Virus record (IMG/VR): IMGVR_UViG_3300032240_001244
Span: 23,182 to 87,181 of that record
Length of the DNA: 64,000 nt
Direction: 5' to 3' (one strand)
Source of the DNA: a virus
Below the pieces are notes generated by a model. The model was not told the DNA's origin. It did no database searches and worked only from the letters and a program-made list of their open reading frames with translations. The translations under genes and the position numbers were made by a program. Of this stretch, positions 19,481 to 28,336 are shown one piece after another. Within the stretch, counting starts at the first letter, position 1; the number at the start of each line of letters is the position of its first letter.

Positions 19481-19597
19481 CCTAATAAAGGCATACCTCA
19501 ATCGGAAGAGGTTAAACAAAAAATAAGTGATAGCAAGAAAGGAAAGCCGTGAACAGAGGCAAGAAGATTAGCTCAAAAAAATAAAAAACAAAAATAG
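19481..19597 (+). pseudogene. NUMOD3 homing-endonuclease remnant
   Basis: In frame 2 the segment reads PNKGIPQSEEVKQKISDSKK then GKP, a stop (TGA 19550-19552) and TEARRLAQKNKKQK up to TAG 19595. This is the repeated basic pattern of NUMOD3, the DNA-binding module of GIY-YIG and HNH homing endonucleases. No catalytic domain remains. It lies in a 139-base gap between two genes, so it looks like the scar of a lost homing nuclease. Confidence 0.6.
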
Positions 19598-19598
19598 C

Positions 19599-19904
19599 AT
19601 GGATAGCAAAAGTTTTATAAGTTGGCTAAAGGGTTTTACAGAAGCCTGTCCAGAATTTCATCCAACTCCTAAACAGTGGGATAGATTAAAAGAAGTGCTG
19701 AACGAAGTAGAAGACCATGAAGAAGATAATGGATTAGTTTGGGAAATAGATGATTTTGAACCTGAGAACCCTGAGCCTTCTCCTCAATCTCAGTATCCTT
19801 TTGATCCACAACTATATCGTAATCCTAAAGGATTTGGATACTATACAAATAGCACACTGGATAAAACAACTCCAGAAGAAACAAAAAAACAATTATTAGA
19901 TTAA
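19599..19904 (+). CDS. Conserved phage hypothetical protein, 101 aa
   Basis: The FISWLKGFTEACPEFHPTPKQ...WDRLKEVLNEV start resembles a small protein family that recurs in phages (FxxWLKGFxEA...TPKQW). The C-terminal half is acidic and Pro-rich with an NPKGFGYY segment. Function unknown. It interrupts the transferase operon together with the next gene, both without glycan-related features. Confidence 0.75.
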   Translation: MDSKSFISWLKGFTEACPEFHPTPKQWDRLKEVLNEVEDHEEDNGLVWEIDDFEPENPEPSPQSQYPFDPQLYRNPKGFGYYTNSTLDKTTPEETKKQLLD

Positions 19905-19905
19905 T

Positions 19906-20349
19906 ATGCAAGATCAATTAACAACCTGCAGAAAATGTGGAAGTCCTCTTTGTTACGAAAGACATATAGACGGTACTATTAGCTGGGACTGTTTGCAATG
20001 TGGATTCACTACAAACACACTCCTCTTAGAAAACACAGAGGCTGTAATGTCTTACGAATCTATGATACCTAATTTATTTAGAGATATAAAATACATAGAC
20101 AAAGATGGTTTCGTATGGTACCCAACAACTATCACTAAAGATGGAGTAGGTATTGTATTTGCTGATGGTACTTCTAAAGATAATTGGAAGTGGGCGTTTG
20201 CTCCACACATACCAGTAGCTGAGGAAGAAAAAGAGAGATTTAAGAAGACGGACGGCACTTACCACCAATATAAAACAGATATGAAGCATGTCCTTCATTT
20301 CGATCAAGAATATTTTTCAAGGGCTTTAGAAGCCGCAGGACTAATTTAA
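19906..20349 (+). CDS. Zinc-finger hypothetical protein, 147 aa
   Basis: CRKCGSPLCYE and CLQCGF near the N-terminus give a four-cysteine zinc ribbon. The rest holds a YIDKDGFVWYP beta segment and a C-terminal helix with no recognised family. It follows the previous gene by one base, indicating a transcriptional pair. Confidence 0.72.
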   Translation: MQDQLTTCRKCGSPLCYERHIDGTISWDCLQCGFTTNTLLLENTEAVMSYESMIPNLFRDIKYIDKDGFVWYPTTITKDGVGIVFADGTSKDNWKWAFAPHIPVAEEEKERFKKTDGTYHQYKTDMKHVLHFDQEYFSRALEAAGLI

Positions 20350-20354
20350 ATGTT

Positions 20355-20978
20355 ATGGTACCTATATCATATTGTATAACAACTCATGACGAAGGAGCAG
20401 CTTATATAAAACCCCTTCTAGATAGATTGTTGAAGCATCTTCAACCAGAAGATGAAATAGTAGTAGTAGATGATTTTTCCACGGAAGAGTCTACAGTAAA
20501 CGTATTGAACGAGTATAGAGATAGAGTTAACCTATACTTTAATTCTTTGAATAATGATTTTGCTGCACACAAAAACTTTGCTAAATCAAAATGTACAAAA
20601 GACTACATCTTTTTTATAGACGCAGATGAAAATGTACATGAGAATCTTTTGCTGACAATTAAAGAAATACTGCTTAATAATTCATCAGTAGAGATGTTTT
20701 TAGTGCCAAGAATCAATGTTGTACCTGGACTGACTCAAGAGCATATTAATAAGTGGGGGTGGCAGGTTAATGACAAAGGGTATATAAATTATCCAGATCC
20801 ACAGACTAGGATTGTTGTAAATAATCCTAATATACTATGGGAGAATAAAGTACATGAAAGGTTAATAGGGCATAGCACACATGCTATTTTACCTTTTGAA
20901 ACAGAAGACTATTGCTTATTACATATCAAAGATATTAAAAGGCAAGAGGCCCAAAACAACTTCTACAATACATTATAA
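20355..20978 (+). CDS. Glycosyltransferase family 2
   Basis: GT-A fold signature: VPISYCITTHDEGA at the start, EIVVVDDFSTEES (donor nucleotide-binding acidic cluster) and FFIDADENVHE as the DxD metal motif. At 207 residues it is a single-domain enzyme. Its TAATG junction overlaps the next gene by one base. Would transfer an activated sugar with inversion. Confidence 0.9.
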   Translation: MVPISYCITTHDEGAAYIKPLLDRLLKHLQPEDEIVVVDDFSTEESTVNVLNEYRDRVNLYFNSLNNDFAAHKNFAKSKCTKDYIFFIDADENVHENLLLTIKEILLNNSSVEMFLVPRINVVPGLTQEHINKWGWQVNDKGYINYPDPQTRIVVNNPNILWENKVHERLIGHSTHAILPFETEDYCLLHIKDIKRQEAQNNFYNTL

Positions 20979-21892
20979 TGAACATACTATTTCACTCCAA
21001 TCAGTTAGGAGTAAGAGGGACTGAAGTGGCTCTATATGACTATGCTCACTATAATGAAACTATTTTAGGAAACGTATCTTATGTAGCAGCTCCTGCTAAT
21101 TCAGACATGACCGCTTTAGGAAAGTTTAAGACTAGATTTGGAGATAGGATTATACTATATAATTCTTTTGAGGAACTATACTCTTTACCTATAGAAGCAG
21201 CCTATTTTATAAAAGCTGGGTTTAATGATGGCCTTTTAATTCCAGGAGTAAGAAACATAGTACATGCAGTATTTAATGCATCAGATAAACATGGGGAAGT
21301 TTATGTAGCAGTTAGTGAGTGGTTAGGTAAAATACATAATGTAGATCATCTTCCTCATATAGTATCTCTTCCAGATATAGCAGCGGACTTTAGGGAGTTT
21401 ATTCGAGCTTCTAACAATGACATAGTATTTGGAAGGTATGGTGGGTTTGATCAATTTGATGTACCTTATTTAGGAGACGCTATAAAAGCTGCTGCTGATA
21501 AGGGAATAAAGTTCTTATTCATGAATACTAAACAACTGAACTTCCAACACCCTAATGTAATGTATTCTGAAGCTAATACAGATATTGCTACTAAAACAGC
21601 ATTTATTAATACTTGTGATGCTATGATCCACGGTAGAAATGAAGGAGAGTCTTTTGGTTTATCTATAGCAGAGTTCCTGCATCAGAATAAACCTGTGCTA
21701 ACTAATATTCAATGTAGGGATAGGAATCATATTCATGTATTAGGGGATAAAGGCTTTTATTATAGCAACGGTAATGAGTTGTATGCTATGTTGACTTCTT
21801 TTGAAAAGAAAGAATACAATGTTAAATCTTTAGTAGATAAATTTAGACCAGAGATAGTAATGGAAAATTTTAAAGGTTTAATATATGAGTAA
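20978..21892 (+). CDS. Glycosyltransferase, GT-B type
   Basis: MNILFHSNQLGVRGTEVALYDY at the N-terminus is a GT4-type acceptor loop. The donor-site region HGRNEGESFGLSIAEFLHQN lies near 215-234. At 304 residues it is shorter than most GT4 enzymes but both halves seem present. Overlaps both neighbours by a few bases, so it is translationally coupled in the operon. Confidence 0.82.
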   Translation: MNILFHSNQLGVRGTEVALYDYAHYNETILGNVSYVAAPANSDMTALGKFKTRFGDRIILYNSFEELYSLPIEAAYFIKAGFNDGLLIPGVRNIVHAVFNASDKHGEVYVAVSEWLGKIHNVDHLPHIVSLPDIAADFREFIRASNNDIVFGRYGGFDQFDVPYLGDAIKAAADKGIKFLFMNTKQLNFQHPNVMYSEANTDIATKTAFINTCDAMIHGRNEGESFGLSIAEFLHQNKPVLTNIQCRDRNHIHVLGDKGFYYSNGNELYAMLTSFEKKEYNVKSLVDKFRPEIVMENFKGLIYE

Positions 21893-22802
21893 TTTTAAGA
21901 TAGCTTTTATATTCGCACATCGATCCACAGACGTTTGGAATACACCATTAAGTGTAGTCAAAGAGTTTGAATCAAGGGGATGGGAAACTAGAATATATTC
22001 TTTGTTTGATATCTACGATAATTATGTAGATACAAATATACAAAAGCTTATAGATGATAGTAAGTCAAAAGAATTTAATCCTGATATTGTAATGTATATG
22101 GACTGGGGTAGATTTGATTCTCCTTTGTTAGATATGAAAAATATACCAGGAGCTTTTTGGGTAATGGAGTCTGGAGACGATCCACAAAACTTTGAAAGAA
22201 ACTCTAGCAAGGCCTCCAAGTTTAATCTCGTATTAACCCCGGCATATGATTCTTATTTAGAGTATAAAAAAAGATATATAAACGCAGAGTGGTGGACTCA
22301 CTTTGCAGATAGCAATATACATAAACCATATTCAGGGTTTACTCCTTTTGATGAGTTGCCAAAGGTAAGATCAACTAGAGGGCCTGGAGGATCTAATCTT
22401 ATGGACTACTTAAGTCAGATAATGCCTGATAAGTTTATAAATAGGAATGGGCTATCTGGTATGGAATACGGTGACTTTCTTAACAGTGGAGTTATAGTAT
22501 TTCAACAGAGTAGATGGAGAGAGATAACTAGAAGATTGTTTGAAGGAATGGCTTGTGGAAAGTTAATTATAACAGATAGGCTTCCTATTCAAAGTAATAT
22601 AGATGAATTGTTTATAGAAAATGAAGATATAATTTATTACGATAGTTTAGGAGATTGTATTTCCAAAATAAACTACTACCTTAGCGAAGAAGCAAAATCA
22701 GAAAGAGAAAGAATTGCTTTGAATGGTTACAATAAAGTTATCAAAGATCACACACAAGTAGAAAGAGTAAATACTATTATAAAAAAGTTTAAAGAGTATT
22801 GA
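21885..22802 (+). CDS. CgeB-like glycosyltransferase
   Basis: KIAFIFAHRSTDVWNTPLSV opens a GT-B fold; PDIVMYMDWG and GAFWVMESGDDPQNF follow. The C-terminal part has FQQSRWREITRRLFEGMACG and the LIITDRL strand, as seen in CgeB/YkvP proteins of spore-coat and phage glycan clusters. 305 residues; overlaps the previous gene by 8 bases and the next by 4. Confidence 0.8.
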   Translation: MSNFKIAFIFAHRSTDVWNTPLSVVKEFESRGWETRIYSLFDIYDNYVDTNIQKLIDDSKSKEFNPDIVMYMDWGRFDSPLLDMKNIPGAFWVMESGDDPQNFERNSSKASKFNLVLTPAYDSYLEYKKRYINAEWWTHFADSNIHKPYSGFTPFDELPKVRSTRGPGGSNLMDYLSQIMPDKFINRNGLSGMEYGDFLNSGVIVFQQSRWREITRRLFEGMACGKLIITDRLPIQSNIDELFIENEDIIYYDSLGDCISKINYYLSEEAKSERERIALNGYNKVIKDHTQVERVNTIIKKFKEY

Positions 22803-23464
22803 TAATGTCTAGAAAATTTTCTATTATAATACCTACAATGTTCAAATGTCCGGACATTACAAATGAACTTTTGGCTAATTTGTATGAAGATCCTGCTGTA
22901 TCTGAAGTAATACTAATAAATAATACAGAAGAGCATAATAACGTTACTAAAATAAATGTTAACGGAAAACTTCAAATACATTCAAAAAATAAAAATTTAT
23001 ACGTAAATCCTTCTTGGAATTTAGGAGTGTCTGTTGCTAAAGAATCTTATCTGGGCATCCTTAATGATGATATTATTATTGCAGAGGGGTTATTTTCTGG
23101 GCTATCTAAGGTAGCTATTGAAAATTTAGGCGTAATAGGGGCGTCACATGGATCAATTATGGGATTAGATAAACCGGAAAGATTTTTGGCAACAGAGTTC
23201 CATATTGTAGGTATGCCAGAAAGAACGTGGGGATTTGGTGTTTTTATGGTTATTTATAAAAATCACTACTCGCAAATACCCGAAGACATGAAAATATGGT
23301 GCGGAGATGATTACATATACCACCAGAATAGAATAGCAGGTAGACAAAATTGCGTGCTAATGTGTCCAATAAAAACAAAAATGAGTATGACTTCTAATAA
23401 TTCCGTATTTGAAGAGATAAAAAATAATGATATAGAAGTGTACAATTCAAAATATAAAGTATGA
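22799..23464 (+). CDS. Glycosyltransferase family 2-like
   Basis: FSIIIPTMFKCPDITNELL and EVILINNTEEHN match the start of GT2 domains; the segment LNDDIII supplies the acidic metal motif (N-D-D instead of DxD). The later WCGDDYIYHQNR could hold the catalytic base. 221 residues. Overlaps the next gene by four bases. Confidence 0.75.
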   Translation: MIMSRKFSIIIPTMFKCPDITNELLANLYEDPAVSEVILINNTEEHNNVTKINVNGKLQIHSKNKNLYVNPSWNLGVSVAKESYLGILNDDIIIAEGLFSGLSKVAIENLGVIGASHGSIMGLDKPERFLATEFHIVGMPERTWGFGVFMVIYKNHYSQIPEDMKIWCGDDYIYHQNRIAGRQNCVLMCPIKTKMSMTSNNSVFEEIKNNDIEVYNSKYKV

Positions 23465-24102
23465 ATATAACAGAAAAGTATGGGTTTAAGATGTTTGTGA
23501 ACCAATTTGGAGCCGTTATACCAGAAAACTTCTACGATGAAAGTGAAATAATATTGATAGAAGCTTTTGAAAAATGTATTTTAGATTTAAAAAATAAAAA
23601 TAAAAATCTTTATACTATGATAGAATTGGGAAGCAATCAAGCTTACTATTCTATGTTATTTAAAGCCATTCTAAAAGGACAAGACACTCTTAATTTAATG
23701 ATAGAACCTACAGATGAATATATGGCAAGAGGTAAACATCATTTTAGTATAAATAACTATGATGGTATTTTCATAAATAAGTGCATAGGAAAAAGATGGA
23801 TAGCACATAGTTACGACTTTGAAAAAAAAGAAACATCCGTAGATAAATTAATAGAAGATTACAAAATAGAAAAACTAGACGTACTACACTCTGATATAGA
23901 CGGTGCTGAGTTTACAATGCTAGAAGGGGCTACAGAATCTTTAAAAAATAAAAAAATAGAGTATGCCTTTATACTCACTCATTATTTAGGAATGCATGAA
24001 GAGTGTTTAAAATTTATAACACAATTTGATTACGACATACTACTCGATCATAGAGAAGAGACCGTAGGAGGTGATAGACTTATAATAATTAAAAGTAAAT
24101 AA
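23461..24102 (+). CDS. FkbM-family methyltransferase
   Basis: A class I SAM methyltransferase. MIELGSNQAYYSMLF is the SAM-binding strand-loop (E-x-GSN instead of E-x-GxG). LMIEPTDEYMARGKHHF is the ribose-binding acidic strand. VLHSDIDGAEFTMLEGA is the FkbM hallmark (D-I-D/E-G). Likely O-methylates a sugar hydroxyl on the phage-encoded glycan, judged by its position among transferases. Confidence 0.85.
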   Translation: MNITEKYGFKMFVNQFGAVIPENFYDESEIILIEAFEKCILDLKNKNKNLYTMIELGSNQAYYSMLFKAILKGQDTLNLMIEPTDEYMARGKHHFSINNYDGIFINKCIGKRWIAHSYDFEKKETSVDKLIEDYKIEKLDVLHSDIDGAEFTMLEGATESLKNKKIEYAFILTHYLGMHEECLKFITQFDYDILLDHREETVGGDRLIIIKSK

Positions 24103-24103
24103 T

Positions 24104-24733
24104 ATGCAAAGGTACGATATTATAAACAGATTTATAAAAGAAAGAGGGTATAAAGATTATTTAGAGATAGGAGTTTATACCGGACAATGTATGAGAGAGA
24201 TAGTAGCAGACAATAAGACTGGGGTAGATCCTGGATCTGAAGGTCACGTAGCTACCGAAGTCACTCATGTAATGACATCAGACGCTTTCTTTGATAGTAT
24301 TAAAGAATCTAATAAAGTATATGATATTATATTCATAGACGGGTTACATCATTCTTATCAGGTAGATGTGGACATAGAGAACGCTTTAAAATATCTTAAA
24401 GATGGAGGGGTTATAGTAATGCACGATTGCAATCCTGAACAAGAAGTTTACACACTTATTCCTAGGGTAAGTGGTATATGGCATGGGGATGTTTATAAAT
24501 CAGTACTAAGGTTTAGGTCTAAGAACTTACACAGTTTTTTCACAGTAGATACAGACTGTGGATGTGGAGTTATATTTAAGGATTACAAAGGAGACTCACA
24601 AAATAATATAGAAGATTATAAAAAAGCACTATCTTCGTGGAATTATTTCTTTGATAACAAACAAAGACTTTTAAATTTAATCACCGTAGATGAATTTTTA
24701 AATACAAGTTATAATGAGGTGGGACATAATTAA
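24104..24733 (+). CDS. Class I SAM methyltransferase (Methyltransf_24 type), copy 1
   Basis: YLEIGVYTGQCM is the SAM-binding motif; DIIFIDGLHHSYQVDVDIENAL and GGVIVMHDCNP follow as in small sugar and cephalosporin-hydroxylase-like methyltransferases. Its end, VDEFLNTSYNEV, is nearly repeated in the next gene, so the two are tandem duplicates. It overlaps that gene by 20 bases. A methyl donor for sugars is likely, but substrate is unknown. Confidence 0.85.
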   Translation: MQRYDIINRFIKERGYKDYLEIGVYTGQCMREIVADNKTGVDPGSEGHVATEVTHVMTSDAFFDSIKESNKVYDIIFIDGLHHSYQVDVDIENALKYLKDGGVIVMHDCNPEQEVYTLIPRVSGIWHGDVYKSVLRFRSKNLHSFFTVDTDCGCGVIFKDYKGDSQNNIEDYKKALSSWNYFFDNKQRLLNLITVDEFLNTSYNEVGHN

Positions 24734-25310
24734 TTACTTAGTAGATCAAAATAAATACAGTAGATATCTAGAGATAGGAGTTCAAGAGTATTATTCTAAT
24801 TGTGATAAAATAAAAGCAGAGTATAAAGTAGCAGTTGATCCAGCTCCCAAAAGCAAGTGCGACTTTATAGGAACTTCAGATGCTTATTTTAAATCTATAG
24901 ATAAAGATGTTTTGTTTGACATAGTCTTTATAGATGGACTACATCAAAGTGATCAAGTGTTAATAGATATAGAAAATTCTTTAAATCATTTATCTGAAGG
25001 CGGCACAATTGTAGTACATGATTGTTTACCAGAAGCCGAGTATCAGCAAGTTAGAGAAGATAATCACAGAGAGTGGACTGGAGATGTATGGAAAGCTATT
25101 GCATTCCTAAAAGGAACTAGAAGTGATTTAGATATAAAAGTTGTAGATCATGATTGGGGATGTGGGATTGTACAAAAAGGTAGACAAGAGCTAGGCAAAT
25201 ATAAGACAGTAGAAGAGCTTAACTGGACAATATTTGAGTCTAATAGGAACTCATTGATGGGAGTTATATCAGTAGATGAATTTTTAAATACATACAAAAA
25301 TGAAGCTTAA
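24714..25310 (+). CDS. Class I SAM methyltransferase (Methyltransf_24 type), copy 2
   Basis: A paralogue of the upstream gene. RYLEIGVQEYYSNCDKI replaces the glycine-rich loop, so SAM binding may be altered. DIVFIDGLHQSDQVLIDIENSL and GGTIVVHDCLPEAEY are well kept, and the C-terminus VDEFLNTYKNEA matches copy 1. The changed loop (E-I-G-V-Q-E instead of E-I-G-V-Y-T-G) suggests divergence after duplication. Overlaps the next transferase gene by 11 bases. Confidence 0.82.
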   Translation: MRWDIINYLVDQNKYSRYLEIGVQEYYSNCDKIKAEYKVAVDPAPKSKCDFIGTSDAYFKSIDKDVLFDIVFIDGLHQSDQVLIDIENSLNHLSEGGTIVVHDCLPEAEYQQVREDNHREWTGDVWKAIAFLKGTRSDLDIKVVDHDWGCGIVQKGRQELGKYKTVEELNWTIFESNRNSLMGVISVDEFLNTYKNEA

Positions 25311-26019
25311 TCTGTCAGTAGGCATACTAACTTGGAATTCTTATAACACCTTACAAAATACTTTAGAAAGTTATAAACAATCTGGATTACTGGATATGGT
25401 AAATGACGTTTGTATTTTTGCACAAGAGGGTAAAGATATAGATTATAAAATAGCTGCCAAGTATAACACAGACGTAATACTAAGCCCAGATAATGTGGGT
25501 ATAGGTAAAGGTTTAAGTACATTAGCCCACGCAGCAGAGACTGATACTATACTACTACTAGAAAATGATTGGGTAATATTAACTGATTTTTTTTCTATAG
25601 TATATGAGGAACTTAAGAAAGGAATGGATATGTTAGAGTCAAATAAGGCAGACGTGATTAAATATAGAAGTAGAAGGGTTCCTGGAGATCCTTTATATAC
25701 TTTGCAATTTTCAAATCGTGAAATGGATAGCCCTAAACATTTATTTGAATGCGTACATTGGAGAGAAAACCCAGACGTAGATTTCCCAGAATATATAAGT
25801 AAGGACAAGGACACAGGATTGTATTATGCTAAATCAAAATATGCTAATCAAACTAACAATCCATGTTTATATAAAAAAGAATTTTACACTAAAAACATAT
25901 CTCCCTTTTCTGGAGAAGGTAACGAGTTAGAAGGAAAGATAGATGGTTGGTGGCAAGAACAAGACTTTACAGTTGCACATGGGGAAGGATTATTTACACA
26001 TTATAGATTAGACCGATGA
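25300..26019 (+). CDS. Glycosyltransferase family 2-like
   Basis: LSVGILTWNSYNTLQNTLES is a GT2 start. NVGIGKGLSTLAHAAETD and LLLENDWVIL hold the donor and metal-binding region, with E-N-D in place of DxD. The C-terminal WWQEQDFTVAHGEGLFTH includes an acidic-aromatic segment that may be the catalytic base region. 239 residues, four-base overlap with the nuclease gene. Confidence 0.8.
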   Translation: MKLNLSVGILTWNSYNTLQNTLESYKQSGLLDMVNDVCIFAQEGKDIDYKIAAKYNTDVILSPDNVGIGKGLSTLAHAAETDTILLLENDWVILTDFFSIVYEELKKGMDMLESNKADVIKYRSRRVPGDPLYTLQFSNREMDSPKHLFECVHWRENPDVDFPEYISKDKDTGLYYAKSKYANQTNNPCLYKKEFYTKNISPFSGEGNELEGKIDGWWQEQDFTVAHGEGLFTHYRLDR

Positions 26020-26648
26020 AAAAATTATTATTTATTACATTAGGATTATTAGTAAGTTTTTATGTTTCTGCACAACATACGGTGGCACTAAAGCACAAAC
26101 AGTATCAAACGGTATTTGACACAGTACTTAAATATCCAATAGAAGTAAGTTGGGTATTGACAAAGGAATCTGTAGATTGTAAAAACAAATATACCAGAAC
26201 AAATAAATTTGTTGCAGACCCTCTATTACACAAACAAACAGATTTAGAAGATTCTTATGCTGGGTCTGGCTATGACAGAGGTCATAACTTTCCAGCTGCT
26301 GATGCTGCTTGTGATTCTACATCTATGATAGAATGTTTTTATTTTTCTAATATGACTCCACAAGATCCTACTGTTAATAGAGGTGATTGGAAACAACTAG
26401 AAGAATTAGAAAGAAATCTTTCTATAAAATACGACTCGGTAAAAGTATGGTGCGGATCTTGGGGATCAAAAAAGAAAATAGGACAAGTAACAGTCCCTAC
26501 AGATTGTTGGAAAGTTATTTATATAGTAAAGACAAAAGAGTGGACGGCATATCATTTTTATAATAAGAAATCAAATTCAGCAGGGACAAAGTCACATGAA
26601 GTACCTTTGTCTTTTATAGAAAAACAAACACACATAAAGTTTAAATAA
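26016..26648 (+). CDS. Exported DNA/RNA non-specific endonuclease (NUC1 family)
   Basis: A cleavable signal peptide (MKKLLF...FYVSA, cut near residue 19) leads into a beta-beta-alpha-metal nuclease. YDRGHNFPAAD (D87-R-G-H90) is the active site with the general-base His, and FSNMTPQDPTVNRGDWKQLE supplies the metal Asn and substrate residues. It would degrade DNA and RNA outside the cytoplasm. It lies inside the glycan operon, four bases overlapping the upstream transferase, an unexpected place for a secreted nuclease. Confidence 0.92.
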   Translation: MKKLLFITLGLLVSFYVSAQHTVALKHKQYQTVFDTVLKYPIEVSWVLTKESVDCKNKYTRTNKFVADPLLHKQTDLEDSYAGSGYDRGHNFPAADAACDSTSMIECFYFSNMTPQDPTVNRGDWKQLEELERNLSIKYDSVKVWCGSWGSKKKIGQVTVPTDCWKVIYIVKTKEWTAYHFYNKKSNSAGTKSHEVPLSFIEKQTHIKFK

Positions 26649-26655
26649 AAAAAAT

Positions 26656-27498
26656 ATGGTTTTTGATTGCTTTACATTCTTTAATGAATTAGATCTACTG
26701 GAATTCAGATTAAAACTGTTATCAGATGTAGTTGATAAGTTTGTCATTTGTGAGTCTAATTACACTCATAGCGGTAAGTTAAAGCCTTATTATTTTGAAG
26801 AAAACAAAGATAGGTATAGTAAATGGCTAGATAAAATAGTATACCTTCCAATAGAACAGTCTATAGAAGGTTTGAATTTTGATACAGTAAATAGCTACAC
26901 TCCAACAAATGGATCTTGGATATTAGAAAATGAACAGAGGATGGCTCTTCTATACGCAGGAGAGATCATGAGAGATGACGATCTTGTACTTGTAGGAGAC
27001 CTAGACGAGATACCAAATCCGGGAGCTCTGGTAGCTATATTGCAAAATGATATGCTACATAAAAACAACGTAGCAATATCTTTATCTCTTTTGTTTCATT
27101 ACTATTATTTTAACTGTCAAATGGAAGGGTTTGATAGAATATGGAATGGTACAGTGGTTTGTTTAGCCGATTACTTTAGGTCTAATAACCCTCAGTATCT
27201 TAGAGATAATAGAAATAACTTTACCAGATTGCCTAATGCTGGGTGGCATTTTTCATATCTTGGAGGAATAGATAAAATCAAAAAAAAGATAGAATCTTTT
27301 GCACATACAGAATTTAATAGACCGGATATAACATCTGATGAGAATATTAAAGATGCTATAGAAAATGGTAAGGACATATTTAAAAGACAGGGTGTATCAT
27401 ATAAAGTAGTGCCTGTAGCATACTACCCAGAACCTATAAGATCATTAATGCTTGAGTATCCACAATTTATTAAAAATGAAGTTACGTTCCATAGTTGA
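26656..27498 (+). CDS. Glycosyltransferase family 17-like
   Basis: MVFDCFTFFNELDLLEFRL is the hallmark start of GT17 (N-acetylglucosaminyltransferase III-like) proteins, followed by FVICESNYTHSGKLKP and DDLVLVGDLDEIPNP, which carries the acidic DxDE motif. NAGWHFSYLGG is also typical. In bacteria and phages such enzymes act on surface or virion glycans. Starts after a short A-rich leader; overlaps the next gene by 23 bases. Confidence 0.88.
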   Translation: MVFDCFTFFNELDLLEFRLKLLSDVVDKFVICESNYTHSGKLKPYYFEENKDRYSKWLDKIVYLPIEQSIEGLNFDTVNSYTPTNGSWILENEQRMALLYAGEIMRDDDLVLVGDLDEIPNPGALVAILQNDMLHKNNVAISLSLLFHYYYFNCQMEGFDRIWNGTVVCLADYFRSNNPQYLRDNRNNFTRLPNAGWHFSYLGGIDKIKKKIESFAHTEFNRPDITSDENIKDAIENGKDIFKRQGVSYKVVPVAYYPEPIRSLMLEYPQFIKNEVTFHS

Positions 27499-28306
27499 TA
27501 AGTCTTGTTACGCAACCATAGCCACCATTACTGAAGATAGCTTTGATAAGTTAAATTTTTTCTTACAGTATAACGGAGAGTTTATAAAACAGTTCCCACA
27601 CGTCATTATCTCCACAAATAGCTTAGAAGATACTCCTATACGTAAAATTAATCAATACCATAATACATGGCGTAGATTAGCCCCTAATTGCGTTATACTG
27701 CATTCTGATAAAAATAGAGGTCATATGTTTGGAACCATAGACTTGGAAGAGAGTATATTAAAGCACATTAAAAGTCATTTGCCTGAAATTAAATATTTAT
27801 GGAAGGCAATGGATGATATTATTAGTACAACAGATCTTCTAGATTTAGAAGTAGAGGAGGCAGAGTTTTACTATCTTCCAGGGTTTAGTTACGAATCTAT
27901 ACAGAAAGCAGGAGGAAAAGAAAAACTATATGAGATATACGAAAATTTTGAGAGCAATTTTTGGACTCCTCAAACTCCTTTTTTTATTCTCGATATCACT
28001 AATATTGATAATCTTTACGGGACTGATGTCGATACTAAGATTAGTATTTATGAGGAAGTTAAGGCACGGAATCCGTCTGTAAAGCCATGGGAAGTGCCAT
28101 TCAATCTTAAGTTTGATTGTGAAACTCATCTAGGAAGAACTACTAAGGATCTAAAAAAATACTGTCTACTTAAGGATCAATTCAAAGATCTCCTCGATAT
28201 GGTAGAGATAAATAAGATAGGGGATCCATCCCACAAGAATATATATTTTGAAAAATTGGGAGTCTGCCATTATCATTTCTATAAAGATTTGATATATAAC
28301 GTATAA
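27476..28306 (+). CDS. Putative glycosyltransferase, last gene of the glycan operon
   Basis: I place the start at ATG 27476; the in-frame TTG at 27452 would give a longer overlap. 276 residues with a fold compatible with GT-A: an early strand ATIATITEDSF, PHVIISTNS, then YLWKAMDDIISTTDLL, where the acidic pair could be the metal site. No family is certain. The next gene has its own promoter, so this ends the operon. Confidence 0.65.
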   Translation: MKLRSIVDKSCYATIATITEDSFDKLNFFLQYNGEFIKQFPHVIISTNSLEDTPIRKINQYHNTWRRLAPNCVILHSDKNRGHMFGTIDLEESILKHIKSHLPEIKYLWKAMDDIISTTDLLDLEVEEAEFYYLPGFSYESIQKAGGKEKLYEIYENFESNFWTPQTPFFILDITNIDNLYGTDVDTKISIYEEVKARNPSVKPWEVPFNLKFDCETHLGRTTKDLKKYCLLKDQFKDLLDMVEINKIGDPSHKNIYFEKLGVCHYHFYKDLIYNV

Positions 28307-28318
28307 TGATTATCTTTG
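28288..28318 (+). promoter_or_regulatory. Bacteroidota-type promoter before 28337
   Basis: TTTG at 28288-28291 and TATCTTTG at 28311-28318 with a 19-base spacer. It begins inside the end of the last transferase gene and marks the start of a new operon (28337-31281). Confidence 0.7.
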
Positions 28319-28336
28319 CTATAGATATTTATATGC

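Noticed and set aside
19461-19526. A 21-residue ORF after the GT4 gene
   Set aside because: Too short, and the overlapping frame carries a better explanation as NUMOD3 remnant.
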